DNA from: Klebsiella variicola | GTDB taxonomy: Bacteria; Pseudomonadota; Gammaproteobacteria; Enterobacterales; Enterobacteriaceae | Reading direction: 5' to 3' | Assembly (NCBI RefSeq): GCF_000828055.2 | Contig: NZ_CP010523.2 | Span: forward strand, 3,720,001-3,784,000 | DNA: 64,000 bases | In this document: in pieces, positions 35,385 to 44,260 of the stretch | Layout of the letters: each line of letters begins with the position of its first letter | Numbering within the stretch: position 1 is the stretch's first letter | Translations under genes and position numbers: made by a program | Notes under the pieces: generated by a model | Told to the model about the DNA's origin: nothing | Database searches by the model: none | What the model saw: the letters and a program-made list of their open reading frames with translations, nothing else

Positions 35385-37748
35385 ATGAAGACGTTGAAAC
35401 ACTGGAGTTTGCACCAACAGCTGGAGCATCACGTTGAATTGACCGTTGATGGTCAGCACACTTTGTGTCTGTACGTGCTGGAAGAGAATTTATTCCGCGT
35501 CTTGCTGAAGCGCCAGGGCCAACTGGCGCTGGATCGCACCTGGAGTATCGCCCCGCAGCAGGATGTGCCGTGGGAAGGCCGCGCGCGGGATGACCTCAGC
35601 GGTTTTAGCCTCCCGGCCTGGCAGATGACCAAAGAAGATGACGCGCTGACCATCGCCACCCGCCAGCTGCGCGTCACCGTCCACCAGCCGCTATGGCTGG
35701 AGTGGAGCTATCGCGACGACGCCGGCGAGTGGCAGACGCTCGCCAGTGACCGCCCCACCAGCGCCTATCTGGCAAACGCTCACGGCGACGGCGTCGCCCA
35801 TTATCTGAGCCGCCGCAAAGATGAGCGTTTCTACGGGCTGGGTGAAAAAGCCGGCGACCTGCAGCGTAACGGCAAACGCTATGAAATGCGTAACCTCGAT
35901 GCCATGGGCTACAACGCCGTCAGCACCGACCCGCTGTATAAACATATTCCGTTTACCATCACCCAGCGCAGCGATATCAGCTACGGCCTGTTCTATGACA
36001 ACCTGAGCAGCTGCTGGCTGGATCTGGGCAATGAAATCGACAACTACCACACCGCCTATCGCCGCTGGCAGGCGGAGGCCGGCGATATCGATTATTACCT
36101 GTTTACCGGTAAACAGGTGCTGGATGTGACCAAAGCCTTCGTCCGCCTGACCGGTAAAACCCTGTTCGGGCCAAAATGGAGCCTCGGCTACAGCGGCTCC
36201 ACCATGCACTACACCGACGCGCCGGATGCGCAAAATCAGCTGATGAACTTCATCCGCCTGTGCGAGCAGCACGCGATCCCTTGCGACTCGTTCCAGCTCT
36301 CTTCCGGCTATACCTCGATCAACGGCAAGCGCTACGTCTTTAACTGGAACTACGACAAGGTGCCGCAGCCAAAAGTGATGAGCCAGTCGTTCCATGATGC
36401 CGGGCTGAAGCTGGCCGCCAATATCAAACCCTGCCTGCTGCAGGATCATCCGCGCTATGGCGAAGTGGCGGAGCGCGGTCTTTTTATTCGCGATTCGCAA
36501 ACCGACGCGCCGGAGCGCTCCAGCTTCTGGGATGATGAAGGGTCGCATCTCGACTTCACCAACCCGCACACCGTGGCCTGGTGGCAGGAAGGCGTGACCA
36601 CCCAGCTACTGGAGATGGGTATCGATTCGACCTGGAACGATAATAACGAGTATGAGGTGTGGGACGGCGAGGCGCGCTGCTACGGCTTTGGCCGCGAAAT
36701 CGCCATTAAACATATTCGCCCGGTGATGCCGTTGCTGATGATGCGCGCCTCCATGGAAGCCCAGCAGCGCTTTGCGCCGCAAAAGCGCCCGTATCTGATC
36801 TCCCGCTCCGGCTGCGCCGGGATGCAGCGCTACGTCCAGACCTGGAGCGGCGACAACCGCACCAACTGGGATACGCTGCGCTATAACATCCGCATGGGGC
36901 TGGGCATGAGCCTTTCCGGGCTGTTTAACGTCGGCCACGACGTCGGCGGTTTCTCCGGCGATAAACCCGAGCCGGAGCTGTTCGTGCGCTGGGTACAAAA
37001 CGGCGTGATGCATCCGCGCTTTACCATTCATTCGTGGAATGACGACCAGACGGTCAATGAAGCCTGGATGTACCCGGAAATCACCCCGGCGATCCGCTCA
37101 GCCATCGAGCTGCGCTACCGTCTGCTGCCCTATTTGTACACCCTGTTATGGCAGGCGCATGCCGATGACGAACCGATGCTGCGCCCGACCTTCCTCGATC
37201 ACCAGCACGATACCCAGACCTTCGCCGAGTGCGATGACTTCCTGCTGGGTCGCGATCTGCTGGTGGCCAGCGTGGTCGAGCCCGGCGCCCGTCAACGCCA
37301 GCTGTGGCTGCCCGATAATCAGGACGGCTGGTACGATTTTTACAGCCACCAGTGGTTCGCCGGCGGCCAGTGGGTGACGCTGGACGCGCCGCTGGAAAAA
37401 CTGCCGCTGCTGGTCCGCGCCGGCGCCGGTCTGCCGCTTAGTGAACGTATCAGCCACGTCGATGCGCAAAAAGACGATCGTCGCGAACTGCAGTTGTTCC
37501 CGCTGAAAGGTACCGGCTCAACCCGCGGTCTGCTGTTTGAAGACGACGGCGAAAGCTGGGGCTATAAAGAGGGGGATGCGCTATGGCTGGAGTGGGAAAT
37601 GATCTGCAGCGCCAACAGCATAAACCTGAATATCAACGCTCGCGGCAGCTACCGTCCGGCGTGGAAAGCGCTGAAGCTGTCATTACCGGCGGGAGAAAAG
37701 CGCAAGCTGCTGGTGAATGGCGTTGAAGGGACCGAGTGGAGGCGCTAA
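35385..37748 (+). CDS. GH31 glycoside hydrolase, probable alpha-glucosidase
   Basis: The 787-aa protein has an N-terminal beta-sandwich (to about residue 230), a TIM barrel and C-terminal beta-sandwich domains as in GH31. The likely nucleophile is D419 in STWNDNNEYE and the acid/base D490 in TWSGDN. The WNDNNE form of the nucleophile motif recalls alpha-glucosidases of gut Firmicutes that favour alpha-1,6 links. No signal peptide is seen, so it acts on an imported sugar. It forms an operon with the MFS gene. Alpha-xylosidase or glucan lyase activity cannot be excluded. Confidence 0.85.
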   Translation: MKTLKHWSLHQQLEHHVELTVDGQHTLCLYVLEENLFRVLLKRQGQLALDRTWSIAPQQDVPWEGRARDDLSGFSLPAWQMTKEDDALTIATRQLRVTVHQPLWLEWSYRDDAGEWQTLASDRPTSAYLANAHGDGVAHYLSRRKDERFYGLGEKAGDLQRNGKRYEMRNLDAMGYNAVSTDPLYKHIPFTITQRSDISYGLFYDNLSSCWLDLGNEIDNYHTAYRRWQAEAGDIDYYLFTGKQVLDVTKAFVRLTGKTLFGPKWSLGYSGSTMHYTDAPDAQNQLMNFIRLCEQHAIPCDSFQLSSGYTSINGKRYVFNWNYDKVPQPKVMSQSFHDAGLKLAANIKPCLLQDHPRYGEVAERGLFIRDSQTDAPERSSFWDDEGSHLDFTNPHTVAWWQEGVTTQLLEMGIDSTWNDNNEYEVWDGEARCYGFGREIAIKHIRPVMPLLMMRASMEAQQRFAPQKRPYLISRSGCAGMQRYVQTWSGDNRTNWDTLRYNIRMGLGMSLSGLFNVGHDVGGFSGDKPEPELFVRWVQNGVMHPRFTIHSWNDDQTVNEAWMYPEITPAIRSAIELRYRLLPYLYTLLWQAHADDEPMLRPTFLDHQHDTQTFAECDDFLLGRDLLVASVVEPGARQRQLWLPDNQDGWYDFYSHQWFAGGQWVTLDAPLEKLPLLVRAGAGLPLSERISHVDAQKDDRRELQLFPLKGTGSTRGLLFEDDGESWGYKEGDALWLEWEMICSANSINLNINARGSYRPAWKALKLSLPAGEKRKLLVNGVEGTEWRR

Positions 37749-37755
37749 GCGATAT

Positions 37756-38111
37756 GCCGGGCGGCGGCTTACGCCTTGCCCGGCCTGGATTTTATGATGT
37801 TCCCGGATTGCGCTACGCTAATCCGGGCTACAAACGGGTGGCCTCAAAATCCCCGGTGGCGCTACCGCTTACCGGGGCTACAGCACTGTGCGGTTTGGTA
37901 GCCCGGGTAACGGACAGTTTCAGTAACCATGGGTACAAGATAGCGCTCTTAAGCTCACAATGGCACGGACCGTAGGCCGGATAAGGCGCAGCCGCCATCC
38001 GGCGCGAAAGTGGCTCTTTACCCGCAGTTATTGCCCGGCGGCGCTACGCTTGCGCGGGCCTACAGATCACATGCCAGGCGTAGCCCGGGTAAGGCGTAGC
38101 CGCTACCCGGG
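37756..38111. repeat. BIME cluster of about six REP units
   Basis: The 376-bp gap between the GH31 gene and ybiT is filled with REP palindromes: 37756-37786, 37802-37831, 37851-37881, 37972-38003 (inverted), 38033-38063 and 38080-38111 (inverted), plus a half unit near 37899. Each has a GC-rich stem with the family pattern ending GGCCTAC or GGGCTAC. It lies between convergent genes and contains no credible coding sequence. Confidence 0.85.
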
Positions 38112-38124
38112 TAACGGACAGGGA

Positions 38125-39717
38125 TTACTCGATACCTTTGCTGCGCAGGTAGTCTTCGTAGTTACCGCTGAAATCGATCACGCGTTCTGGGGTGATCTCC
38201 AGGACGCGGGTCGCCAGCGAGCTGACGAACTCGCGGTCGTGAGAAACGAAGATCAGGGTGCCCTGATACATCTCCAGCGCCATGTTCAGCGATTCGATCG
38301 ATTCCATATCCAGGTGGTTGGTCGGTTCGTCCATGATCAGGATGTTTGGCTTCTGCATCATCAGCTTACCGAACAGCATGCGCCCTTTCTCACCACCAGA
38401 AAGGACTTTCGCCGGCTTTTTGATATCGTCCTGGCTAAACAACAGACGGCCGAGGATACTGCGTACCGCCTGCTCGTCGTCGCTTTCCTGCTTCCACTGG
38501 CTCATCCACTCGAAGACCGTCAGGTCGTTTTCGAACTCGTACTCATGATCCTGCGCGTAGTAACCAATTTGCGCGTTTTCAGACCATTTCACGGTGCCGT
38601 TGTCCGGCTGCAGTTCGCCTACCAGAGTTTTCAGCATGGTGGATTTACCCACGCCATTGGCGCCCAGAATGGCAATCTTCTCGCCCACTTCCAGCAACAG
38701 GTTGACCTTTTTGAACAGCGGACCTTCATCAAAGCCTTTGGTAAGGGCTTCCACTTCCAGCGCGTTACGGAACAGTTTCTTGTCCTGTTCGAAGCGGATA
38801 AACGGGTTCTGACGGCTGGAGGCTTTAACCTCTTCCAGCTTGATTTTGTCAATCTGGCGCGCGCGCGAGGTGGCCTGACGTGATTTAGAAGCGTTGGCGC
38901 TAAAGCGGCTAACGAAGGACTGCAGGTCCGCAATCTGCGCTTTTTTCTTGGCGTTGTCCGCCAGCAGACGCTCACGCGCCTGGGTGGCCGCGGTCATGTA
39001 TTCGTCGTAGTTGCCCGGATAGACGCGCAGCTCGCCGTAGTCGAGGTCCGCCATGTGGGTGCAGACCATGTTCAGGAAGTGACGGTCGTGCGAGATGATG
39101 ATCATGGTGCTGTCGCGATCGTTCAGCGTCTGCTCCAGCCAGCGGATGGTGTCGATGTCCAGGTTGTTCGTCGGTTCGTCGAGCAGCAGGATATCCGGAT
39201 TGGAGAACAGCGCCTGCGCCAGCAGGACGCGCAGTTTCCAGCCCGGCGCGACTTCGCTCATCGGGCCGTAATGCTGTTCAACCGGAATGCCGACGCCGAG
39301 CAGCAGTTCGCCGGCGCGCGCTTCGGCGGAGTAACCGTCCATCTCGCCGTATTTGACTTCCAGGTCGGCCACTTTATAGCCGTCTTCCTCGCTCATTTCG
39401 GGCAGCGCGTAGATGCGATCGCGCTCTTGCTTCACTTCCCACAGCTCGCCGTGGCCCATGATAACCGTATCCAGCACGGTGAATGCTTCGAAGGCGAACT
39501 GATCCTGGCGCAGCTTACCGATACGCTCGTTCGGGTCGAGAGAAACGTTGCCCAGCGTCGGCTCGAGATCGCCGCCGAGGATCTTCATAAAGGTCGATTT
39601 ACCGCTGCCGTTGGCGCCGATCAGACCATAACGGTTGCCGCCGCCAAATTTAACGGAGATATTTTCGAACAGCGGCTTACTGCCAAACTGCATGGTAACG
39701 TTGCTGGATACTAGCAC
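38125..39717 (-). CDS. ybiT: YbiT, ABC-F family ATPase
   Basis: The 530-aa soluble protein has two ABC domains with Walker [10 protein letters not shown] and GANGVGKST, signature region LSGGEKGR in the second domain, and Walker [11 protein letters not shown] and [10 protein letters not shown]. The linker between them (about residues 240-320) is charged and helical, the P-site tRNA interaction motif of ABC-F factors. It has no membrane domain and acts on ribosomes. Length equals that of E. coli YbiT. Confidence 0.95.
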   Translation of the reverse strand: MLVSSNVTMQFGSKPLFENISVKFGGGNRYGLIGANGSGKSTFMKILGGDLEPTLGNVSLDPNERIGKLRQDQFAFEAFTVLDTVIMGHGELWEVKQERDRIYALPEMSEEDGYKVADLEVKYGEMDGYSAEARAGELLLGVGIPVEQHYGPMSEVAPGWKLRVLLAQALFSNPDILLLDEPTNNLDIDTIRWLEQTLNDRDSTMIIISHDRHFLNMVCTHMADLDYGELRVYPGNYDEYMTAATQARERLLADNAKKKAQIADLQSFVSRFSANASKSRQATSRARQIDKIKLEEVKASSRQNPFIRFEQDKKLFRNALEVEALTKGFDEGPLFKKVNLLLEVGEKIAILGANGVGKSTMLKTLVGELQPDNGTVKWSENAQIGYYAQDHEYEFENDLTVFEWMSQWKQESDDEQAVRSILGRLLFSQDDIKKPAKVLSGGEKGRMLFGKLMMQKPNILIMDEPTNHLDMESIESLNMALEMYQGTLIFVSHDREFVSSLATRVLEITPERVIDFSGNYEDYLRSKGIE

Positions 39718-39895
39718 GGGGATATCCTGAAAAAAGAGAATGAGGGGTGTGACACAACAGACATTATGCCAGCAAATGACACACTTTTCACGGCCTGCGG
39801 TAAATTCCGCCGCGGCGCTTGTGCTAAGGTCTTTGTCAGATGAGCCGCAGACCAGGGCTCAAACGGTTATTCTGTACGTCATTATGAGGAACCCC

Positions 39896-40681
39896 ATGAC
39901 CACCAGCCTACCGCGACACCCGGCTTTTTTATCCCTGCAGGGCGGTATCAATTTTCGCGACCTCGGCGGCCAGCGCGCCGCCGACGGACGCACGGTACGC
40001 AGCGGCAAGCTGCTACGCTCCGGCGCGCTAAATCGGTTGACGGCGGACGATCTCAACCATCTGGCGACGCTGCCGCTCAGTCGGGTGCTCGACTATCGCG
40101 ACCCCGGCGAAGTGCAGCGCACCCCTGACAAGCTTAGCCCGCTCACTCACTATTTAAACGCGCCCGCTAATCCGCCGCTCGGCGATGTGAATGCGAAAGT
40201 CACCGAGCTGAATGCTGCCACCCTTAACGCGCTGAACGGGGAGCAGTTTATGCTGCAACTGTATCGCCAGTTGCCCTTTAATAACCCGGCCTATCGCCAG
40301 CTCGCCGCCTGGCTGACCACGCCTTTTGAAGGCGCTTTACTGCAACACTGCGCCGTCGGCAAAGATCGCACCGGCGTCGGCTGCGCGTTAACCCTGTTTG
40401 CCGTCGGATGCGACAGCGAGACGGTCATGGAGGAGTATCTGCTCACCCACGGCATGCTGACACAAGTGGAAGCCTGGATGCTGGAGATGCTGGGCAACGA
40501 CCTGACGCCCCAGGGACGCCAGAGTCTGGCGGATATCCTGACGGTGAAAGAGTCCTATCTCGCCGCCGCGCTGTCAGCCATCCACCAGCGCTATGGCACG
40601 GTCGACGCCTGGCTGGCAGAAGAGTACCAGCTCACCGCCCCGGCACGCGCTTCGCTACAGGACCGGTTACTGGAAGGATAA
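39896..40681 (+). CDS. Tyrosine-protein phosphatase family protein (CX5R)
   Basis: Starting at the ATG at 39896 (MTTSLPRHPAFLSLQGGINFRDLGG), with GAGGA six bases upstream, the product is 261 aa. It has the GINFRDLGG N-terminal signature and the P-loop HCAVGKDRTG with C152 and R158, as in Y_phosphatase3/LipA-type enzymes that act on phosphotyrosine or phosphoinositides. No signal peptide is seen. E. coli has no gene between ybiT and ldtB, so this is a genus-level addition. Its substrate is unknown. Confidence 0.85.
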   Translation: MTTSLPRHPAFLSLQGGINFRDLGGQRAADGRTVRSGKLLRSGALNRLTADDLNHLATLPLSRVLDYRDPGEVQRTPDKLSPLTHYLNAPANPPLGDVNAKVTELNAATLNALNGEQFMLQLYRQLPFNNPAYRQLAAWLTTPFEGALLQHCAVGKDRTGVGCALTLFAVGCDSETVMEEYLLTHGMLTQVEAWMLEMLGNDLTPQGRQSLADILTVKESYLAAALSAIHQRYGTVDAWLAEEYQLTAPARASLQDRLLEG

Positions 40682-40778
40682 CCTCCCTGTCACCCGCGTG
40701 AGAGGCGGCGATTGCATCATCCGCCAGCCCCGTCAGCCGAGGCTACAGGGAAAAAAATGTGATTTCGTACACATCTGA

Positions 40779-40808
40779 TTTACCTGTTTAGCGGAATGCA
40801 CATATAAT
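40779..40808 (+). promoter_or_regulatory. Sigma-70 promoter of ldtB
   Basis: TTTACC (40779-40784) and a perfect TATAAT (40803-40808) are separated by 18 bp, about 75 bp upstream of the ldtB start. Confidence 0.65.
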
Positions 40809-40881
40809 GCGCTCCCATCTACTGTCTCAATCATTAACAAAGGCCTGTGTGGCGTTGATTTCGCACACGACATTAAAGACT

Positions 40882-41796
40882 ATGAAATTATCTACACTCT
40901 TAGCGGCAGCCTTCGCCCTCGTAGGCTTTTGCAATACAGCGTCTGCTGTCACCTATCCTTTGCCGACCGACGGCAGCCGTTTGGTTGGTCAGAATCAGGT
41001 CATCACCATTCCGGATGATAACAAGCAGCCGCTGGAATACTTTGCGGCGAAATATCAGATGGGGCTGTCCAACATGCTGGAAGCCAACCCGGGGGTGGAC
41101 ACCTATCTGCCAAAAGGCGGTAGCGTCCTGAACATCCCGCAGCAGCTGATCCTGCCGGACACCGTCCACGAAGGCATCGTCATCAACAGCGCCGAGATGC
41201 GTCTGTATTACTATCCGAAAGGCACCAACACCGTGATCGTTCTGCCGATCGGTATCGGCCAGTTAGGTAAAGATACGCCGATTAACTGGACCACCAAAGT
41301 CGAACGCAAGAAGGCCGGCCCGACCTGGACGCCGACCGCCAAGATGCACGCTGAATACGCCGCTGCCGGCAACCCGCTGCCAGCCGTCGTACCGGCCGGT
41401 CCGGATAACCCGATGGGTCTGTACGCGTTATATATTGGCCGTCTGTACGCCATCCACGGCACCAACGCTAACTTTGGTATTGGCCTGCGCGTGAGCCACG
41501 GCTGCGTGCGTCTGCGCAACGATGACATCAAATTCCTGTTTGAGAATGTGCCGGTCGGCACCCGCGTGCAGTTTATCGATGAGCCGGTAAAAGCGACCAC
41601 CGAGCCGGACGGCAGCCGTTACATTGAGGTTCACAACCCGCTGTCGACCACCGAAGCGCAGTTCCAGGGCGGCGAAATCGTGCCGATCACCCTGACTCAG
41701 CCGGTACAGGCGATCACCAGCCAGTCTGATGTCGATCAGAACGTGGTTGAGCAGGCTATCCAGAACCGCTCCGGTATGCCGGTGCGTCTGAACTAA
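40882..41796 (+). CDS. ldtB: LdtB (YbiS), L,D-transpeptidase
   Basis: Starting at the ATG at 40882 gives a 304-aa precursor with signal peptide [22 protein letters not shown] LysM-like segment (about residues 48-92) precedes the YkuD domain with the catalytic SHGCVRLRN motif. E. coli LdtB attaches Braun lipoprotein to meso-diaminopimelate of peptidoglycan in the periplasm. An upstream in-frame start exists but would hide the signal peptide. A strong terminator follows. Confidence 0.95.
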   Translation: MKLSTLLAAAFALVGFCNTASAVTYPLPTDGSRLVGQNQVITIPDDNKQPLEYFAAKYQMGLSNMLEANPGVDTYLPKGGSVLNIPQQLILPDTVHEGIVINSAEMRLYYYPKGTNTVIVLPIGIGQLGKDTPINWTTKVERKKAGPTWTPTAKMHAEYAAAGNPLPAVVPAGPDNPMGLYALYIGRLYAIHGTNANFGIGLRVSHGCVRLRNDDIKFLFENVPVGTRVQFIDEPVKATTEPDGSRYIEVHNPLSTTEAQFQGGEIVPITLTQPVQAITSQSDVDQNVVEQAIQNRSGMPVRLN

Positions 41797-41811
41797 GTTC
41801 TGCATGACAAG

Positions 41812-41844
41812 AAAAACGGCGGGCCTGATGCCCGCCGTTTTTTT
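41812..41844 (+). terminator. Intrinsic terminator of ldtB
   Basis: CGGCGGGC (41817-41824) pairs perfectly with GCCCGCCG (41830-41837), flanked by five A upstream and seven T downstream. The A run gives it bidirectional character towards the convergent GntR gene. Confidence 0.9.
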
Positions 41845-41855
41845 ATCTGCATTTC

Positions 41856-41888
41856 CCCGGGCTGCGGCTGACGCCTTGCCTGGGTTAC
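41856..41888 (+). repeat. Degenerate REP-like unit
   Basis: CCCGGGCTGCGGCTGACG to CCTTGCCTGGGTTAC follows the REP pattern with mismatches in the stem. It lies between the convergent ldtB and GntR genes. Confidence 0.5.
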
Positions 41889-41943
41889 CAAACCTGACAA
41901 CACCCTGGGCCTGCTAAGCGCTGCGCAAACAGGGGTCCCCGGT

Positions 41944-42660
41944 CTAGCCGTTATTCACCAGAATAATCCCGCCGTGATCGTAGCGATAGTGACAGTGGGC
42001 ATACTCCAGCGGCGTACCGTCTTCGAGGTAGATCACCTGTTCAACCTCCAGCACCGGGTCGGTGAGGTCGCAGTGAAGATGTAATTTATCCAGTTCATCC
42101 GGCTTCATCGCACGCACCACGCGGTAAGATCCCATCAGCTTCAGCCCCAGCGTCTCCTGGATATAGCGAAACACCGAGCTTTCCAGATGGCTTTTATTGA
42201 GCCCCGGCACCAGCCCCACCGGCATGACCGTCAGATCCAGCGACACCGGTTCCCCGTTGAGCAACCGCAGGCGAACGAAGTCATACACCGGCGCATCGGC
42301 GTCAATCAGCAGCGAACTCTGCTCTTTGTCGCTGGGAAAACGCACCTCAAAGCGCACCACTTCGCTTTGTACCTCGCCAAGATGCTCCCAGGTTTTGGTG
42401 GCGCCAAAATAGTCGCTGCCGGGCAACTCCCACTGCGACAGCTGGAGAAAATTTTTCCGCACAAAGGTACCCAGTCCTTTGCGGGTATAGATAAGCCCTT
42501 CGACGATTAACTGACGCATCGCCTGCTGGATCGTCATCCGGCTGGTGTTGAACTCCGCCGCCAGCGCAAACTGGTCGGGTAGCGGCGCGCTGGCAGGATA
42601 CTGCTGGCTGATGATGCGTTTTTTTATTTCCCGCGCGATTTGCAGATACTTCGCCGTCAT
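41944..42660 (-). CDS. GntR/HutC-family regulator with UTRA domain
   Basis: Starting at the ATG at 42660 (MTAKYLQIAREIKKRI), with AAAGGA upstream, gives 238 aa. Residues 1-68 are the winged helix of the GntR family (LPDQFALAAEFNTSRMTIQQAMRQLIVEGLIYTRKGLGTF split by the usual turn) and the rest is a UTRA sensor domain that binds small sugar phosphates. It lies 67 bp downstream of the GH1 gene on the same strand, so it is probably co-transcribed and autoregulated through the twin palindromes ahead of that gene. Confidence 0.88.
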   Translation of the reverse strand: MTAKYLQIAREIKKRIISQQYPASAPLPDQFALAAEFNTSRMTIQQAMRQLIVEGLIYTRKGLGTFVRKNFLQLSQWELPGSDYFGATKTWEHLGEVQSEVVRFEVRFPSDKEQSSLLIDADAPVYDFVRLRLLNGEPVSLDLTVMPVGLVPGLNKSHLESSVFRYIQETLGLKLMGSYRVVRAMKPDELDKLHLHCDLTDPVLEVEQVIYLEDGTPLEYAHCHYRYDHGGIILVNNG

Positions 42661-42727
42661 TCCCGGTCCTTTTACATTCTGTGTGTGGCTGGCGGACAGC
42701 ATACTTGACCTGACCGCCAGGACACTG

Positions 42728-44104
42728 TTACATCGCTTCGCCGTTGCTGTGGATCACCTGCTTTAGCCACGCATAGCTCTTCTTCGGCACCCGCCGCAGA
42801 TCCTTGAGGTCATGGTTCTCACGATTGACGTACACCACGCCGTAGCGCTTACGCATATCGCCCTGAGAGCTGAGGATATCGATTAATCCCCAGCCGAGAT
42901 AGCCAATCACCTGCGCGCCGTCCTCAAATATCGCCGCTTTCATGGCGTTAATATGGTCGCGATGGTAGGCGATGCGGTAATCATCGGCAATGGGATGTTC
43001 GCCATCCCAGGATTCGATCACCCCGATGCCATTTTCAATCGGGAACACCGGTAGCCGCCAGTCATTGTAATAGCGGGTGATGATCATGCGAAATCCCAGC
43101 GGATCGATCTGCCAGTTCCATTCCGTCGCTTTCAGGTACGGGTTATCCTGATTACCGAATAGCATGTAATTGTTGACCGCCGTTCCCGGCGGGATCGCGT
43201 CGCTATTGAGCGCACGGCTGGCGTAATAGCTGAACGCCAGATAATCGACCTTCACCGTCGCCATCAGCGCGATATCTTCAGGGCGATAAATATCGTCAAA
43301 GCCTTGGCGAGCGACAAAATGCATCACCTCCGGGCTATAACCCTCGCCGGCGTAGGCGCGCAGCAGGTTCTGGTTTAAAAACTCGTCCAGTTGCTGGGCG
43401 CAGAGAATATCGCGTGGTTTGCAGGTAGCCGGATAGACCAGCGCATGGGCCAGCATTCCGCCCATCAGGCACTGCGGCTTCGTCTGATGCAGATAGTGGG
43501 TCAGATGGACATGCGCCATCATCACGTGGTGCTGGATCTGGTAGAGTTCGCGCAGCGTTTTATCGCCACGCAAATAGCCGGTGATCAGGAAGGCTTCCGG
43601 CGAATGGTAGAGGTTCTGTTCATTGAAGGTCAGCCAGTACTTCACCTTATCGCCGTAACAGTCGATCATCTTCTGGCCATAGCGGATAAAGGCGTCCATG
43701 ACCCGGCGGTCGGTAAAACCGTTGTAACGCTCCGCCAGCGACAGCGGCATATCAAAGTGATACAGGCAGATCATCGGTTCAATACCGCGGGCAATGAGTT
43801 CATCGATAAACTGATGGTAGAACGCGATCCCCTCTTCATTGAATTCGCCGTCCCCTTCCGGGCACACCCGGCTCCAGGCGATCTGGAAGCGGTAGCAGTT
43901 CATGCCCAGATCCTGCATCAGATCGAAATCTTCGCGAAAGCGATGATAGGAGTCGGTCGCGACCTTCCAGTCCGAGGCGAATTCCGCCGGTTGACGAATA
44001 TCGTACACCGACATCCCCTTGCCCCCCTCGTTCCACGCCCCCTCCGTCTGCATGCTGGAGACGGAATTACCCCATAAAAAATCTGCCGGTAGTGTGTTCT
44101 TCAT
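42728..44104 (-). CDS. GH1 family glycosidase, probable 6-phospho-beta-glucosidase
   Basis: Starting at the ATG at 44104 (MKNTLPADFLWGNSVSSMQTEGAW), with GAGG six bases upstream, gives 458 aa. The GH1 acid/base is in WLTFNEQN and the nucleophile in PIENGIGV. The overall sequence resembles 6-phospho-beta-glucosidases, implying a PTS-imported substrate, but no PTS gene is adjacent. It is the first gene of an operon with the GntR regulator. A plain beta-glucosidase activity is the alternative. Confidence 0.87.
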   Translation of the reverse strand: MKNTLPADFLWGNSVSSMQTEGAWNEGGKGMSVYDIRQPAEFASDWKVATDSYHRFREDFDLMQDLGMNCYRFQIAWSRVCPEGDGEFNEEGIAFYHQFIDELIARGIEPMICLYHFDMPLSLAERYNGFTDRRVMDAFIRYGQKMIDCYGDKVKYWLTFNEQNLYHSPEAFLITGYLRGDKTLRELYQIQHHVMMAHVHLTHYLHQTKPQCLMGGMLAHALVYPATCKPRDILCAQQLDEFLNQNLLRAYAGEGYSPEVMHFVARQGFDDIYRPEDIALMATVKVDYLAFSYYASRALNSDAIPPGTAVNNYMLFGNQDNPYLKATEWNWQIDPLGFRMIITRYYNDWRLPVFPIENGIGVIESWDGEHPIADDYRIAYHRDHINAMKAAIFEDGAQVIGYLGWGLIDILSSQGDMRKRYGVVYVNRENHDLKDLRRVPKKSYAWLKQVIHSNGEAM

Positions 44105-44118
44105 GCTGCGCCTCGGTA

Positions 44119-44153
44119 TATGACTAGTCATTTAACTGTAATGACTAGTCATA
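44119..44153. promoter_or_regulatory. Twin palindromic operators of the GH1-GntR operon
   Basis: Two identical perfect palindromes, ATGACTAGTCAT at 44120-44131 and 44141-44152, are centred 21 bp apart (two helical turns), 15 bp upstream of the GH1 start. Perfect duplication and phasing indicate cooperative binding of a dimeric regulator, most likely the adjacent GntR protein. Confidence 0.85.
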
Positions 44154-44208
44154 TACAAAAGATCCGCCACCGAAGCAAAAGTCGGATCGTTTTCTGTGAG
44201 CCAGGCAA

Positions 44209-44240
44209 ACAAAAAAGATCGCCGCAAGCGGCGATCTTTA
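44209..44240 (-). terminator. Terminator after the aldo/keto reductase gene
   Basis: GATCGCCG (44217-44224) pairs perfectly with CGGCGATC (44229-44236) around CAAG, flanked by A and T runs; the minus strand reads into six T. It isolates the GH1 operon from the upstream reductase gene. Confidence 0.85.
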
Positions 44241-44260
44241 TAGGCACGGAAAAAACGGCG

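Noticed and set aside
39722-39770. CRP site near the ybiT start
   Set aside because: GTGTGACACAACAGACA has only one good half-site.
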